A stretch of DNA of 8,401 nt from Veillonella sp. (lineage in GTDB: Bacteria; Bacillota; Negativicutes; Veillonellales; Veillonellaceae). The stretch covers positions 1 to 8,401 of the forward strand of contig DXZL01000058.1 of NCBI GenBank assembly GCA_019419725.1, given 5' to 3'. The position numbers and the translations under genes were made by a program. Positions 7,278 through 8,401 of this stretch are shown here, piece by piece (position 1 is the stretch's first letter; each line of letters starts with the position of its first letter). Below the pieces are notes generated by a model, which saw only the letters and a list, made by a program, of their open reading frames with translations, ran no database searches and had not been told where the DNA came from.

Positions 7278-7313
7278 CAGAAATATTATAGTGTATTTAC
7301 ATTGATAAAGCAA
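7278..7313 (-). promoter_or_regulatory. Promoter of the metK riboswitch transcript
   Basis: A perfect -10 TATAAT (7285-7290) lies 17 bases downstream of a weak -35 TTGCTT (7308-7313, TTG matching the consensus). Transcription would start near 7278, four bases or so before the 5' strand of aptamer helix P1, as expected for a riboswitch leader. The start point is predicted, not measured. Confidence 0.8.
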
Positions 7314-7340
7314 GTCATTATTACATATCTTTCTATCAAT
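7301..7340. repeat. Inverted repeat ATTGATA / TATCAAT around the metK promoter -35 region
   Basis: ATTGATA (7301-7307) and TATCAAT (7334-7340) are perfect 7-base inverted copies separated by 26 bases. One arm fills part of the promoter spacer. It could be a protein-binding site or chance in A/T-rich DNA. Next to it, TACAAAC is repeated twice in tandem (7341-7354). Confidence 0.3.
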
Positions 7341-7377
7341 TACAAACTACAAACATAAAATTCTCTCATGTATCGTG

Positions 7378-8401
7378 TTATTTATTTTTTACTAATTCCA
7401 CAACTTCTTTCATAATATTATGGGCCAATTCAGATTTTTTCATATTCGGCATTTCTTTAGGATCTTTATGAGGATATAAGAAGTATCCTTCATTCGTATC
7501 TACATTAAAACCTGCATTAGATTTACTAACATCATTTGCTACAAGCATATCTAAGTTTTTTCTAATTACTTTATCTTGACCGTATTTAATAACATGCTCA
7601 GTTTCCGCTGCAAAACCTACAAGAATTTGATGTTTCTTTTTAGCACCTAAACCTTGTAGTATATCTGGATTTTTAACAAGTTCTAATGTCATAGACTCCA
7701 TTTTTTTTATTTTTTGTTCTGCCTTATGAAGAACTCGGAAATCAGATACAGCAGCCGCCATAATAACCACATCTACCTTGTCATATCGAGATTCAACAGC
7801 ATGTTGCATAGATAAAGCAGAGTCAATAGGAACAAAATCTACTCCACTAGATACGGCTAAAGATGTGGGTGCACTGACCAAAATAACGTTAGCCCCCATC
7901 CGGGCAGCTTGCTCAGCAATAGCATACCCCATCTTTCCACTCGAACGATTACCAATATAACGAACAGGATCGATATTCTCTTGTGTACCCCCAGCTGTAA
8001 CAAGCACTGTAATACCTTCAAGTTCATTAGATTTGCACATCTGTGATTCAAGCCAATCTACAATGGCTTCGGGCTCTGGTAAACGACCAACACCGGTAAC
8101 CCCACAAGCAAGCCATCCTTCCGCAGGTTCCATAATATGGTAGCCATGAGAACGTAAACCTTCCAAATTACGTTGAGTAATCGGATTGTTATACATTTCT
8201 GTATTCATAGCAGGACAAAGATATTTTGGAGCCTTAGTAGCCATTATTGTTGTTGTCAGCATATCATCTGCAATACCGGCATATATTTTACCAATTACAT
8301 TTGCCGTAGCTGGAACAACCACATATGCATCTGCCCATGTAGCTAATGCAATATGCTCCACATCCCATTGATGTACTTGTTCAAACATGTCGATAGCTAC
8401 A
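7378..8401 (-). CDS. coaBC: CoaBC, phosphopantothenoylcysteine decarboxylase / phosphopantothenate-cysteine ligase, N-terminus missing
   Basis: A bifunctional enzyme of coenzyme A synthesis: CoaB joins cysteine to 4'-phosphopantothenate using CTP, and the FMN-dependent CoaC part decarboxylates the product to 4'-phosphopantetheine. The frame stays open to the right edge; about 60 N-terminal residues are missing compared with the usual 400. Numbering from Met at 8388, the CoaC part shows PATAN (26-30), GIADDMLTTT (38-47), PAMNTEMY (59-66) and the catalytic-cysteine segment LACGVTGVGRLPEP (93-106, Cys95). The CoaB part begins at about 125 with VTAGGTQENIDPVR (130-143), NRSSGKMG (147-154), AAAVSDF (211-217), KIKK (226-229), GFAAET (258-263) and MLVANDV (281-287). 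Met8388 is an internal methionine, not the start: VAID before it continues the family sequence. No clear terminator follows the stop. Confidence 0.97.
   Translation of the reverse strand, partial: VAIDMFEQVHQWDVEHIALATWADAYVVVPATANVIGKIYAGIADDMLTTTIMATKAPKYLCPAMNTEMYNNPITQRNLEGLRSHGYHIMEPAEGWLACGVTGVGRLPEPEAIVDWLESQMCKSNELEGITVLVTAGGTQENIDPVRYIGNRSSGKMGYAIAEQAARMGANVILVSAPTSLAVSSGVDFVPIDSALSMQHAVESRYDKVDVVIMAAAVSDFRVLHKAEQKIKKMESMTLELVKNPDILQGLGAKKKHQILVGFAAETEHVIKYGQDKVIRKNLDMLVANDVSKSNAGFNVDTNEGYFLYPHKDPKEMPNMKKSELAHNIMKEVVELVKNK

Noticed and set aside
8386..8388. ATG 8388 as the true coaBC start
   Set aside because: The frame is open to the window edge and the preceding residues continue the CoaC family sequence, so this methionine is internal.
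1..8401. Mobile element, defence system, CRISPR array or other novel system
   Set aside because: No transposase, integrase, repeat-spacer pattern, toxin-antitoxin pair or horizontally acquired block is visible; the genes are conserved, intact and in a familiar order.

Overview
The window is low-GC bacterial DNA that carries only housekeeping genes, all on the minus strand, so transcription runs right to left. The S-box (SAM-I) riboswitch in front of metK, the AGGAGG-type ribosome binding sites, the TTG starts and the gene order coaBC - metK - priA - def - fmt - DUF116 - rsmB - rlmN all point to the Firmicutes. Protein wording and base composition suggest a Negativicutes member, possibly Veillonella or a close relative. 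That assignment comes from recognising families and gene order, not from a database search.

Layout in transcription order. (1) 8401-7378: the 3' part of coaBC (coenzyme A synthesis), whose start lies beyond the right edge. (2) 7377-7127: a 251-base control region with a sigma-70-type promoter, a complete SAM-I aptamer, an antiterminator/terminator pair and a strong metK ribosome binding site. (3) 7126-5936: metK, S-adenosylmethionine synthetase. (4) 5932-5898: a 16-bp hairpin directly after metK, probably a partial terminator or mRNA-stabilising element. (5) 5873-52: a tight run of priA, def, fmt, a DUF116 membrane protein and rsmB. From def to rsmB the genes are 13 bases apart or overlap by 8, 17 and 8 bases. 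(6) 52-1: the first 17 codons of rlmN, cut by the left edge.

The genes share themes. MetK makes SAM; RsmB and RlmN use SAM to methylate 16S and 23S rRNA. Fmt formylates initiator Met-tRNA and Def removes that formyl group from new proteins. PriA restarts stalled replication forks. CoaBC makes 4'-phosphopantetheine. The riboswitch should shut off metK when SAM is plentiful; whether it also affects the genes downstream depends on how leaky the metK-priA hairpin is.

I found no mobile element, CRISPR array, tRNA, rRNA, toxin-antitoxin or defence system, and no evidence of an undescribed system. The least understood item is the DUF116 gene. No gene-free stretch exceeds 300 bases.
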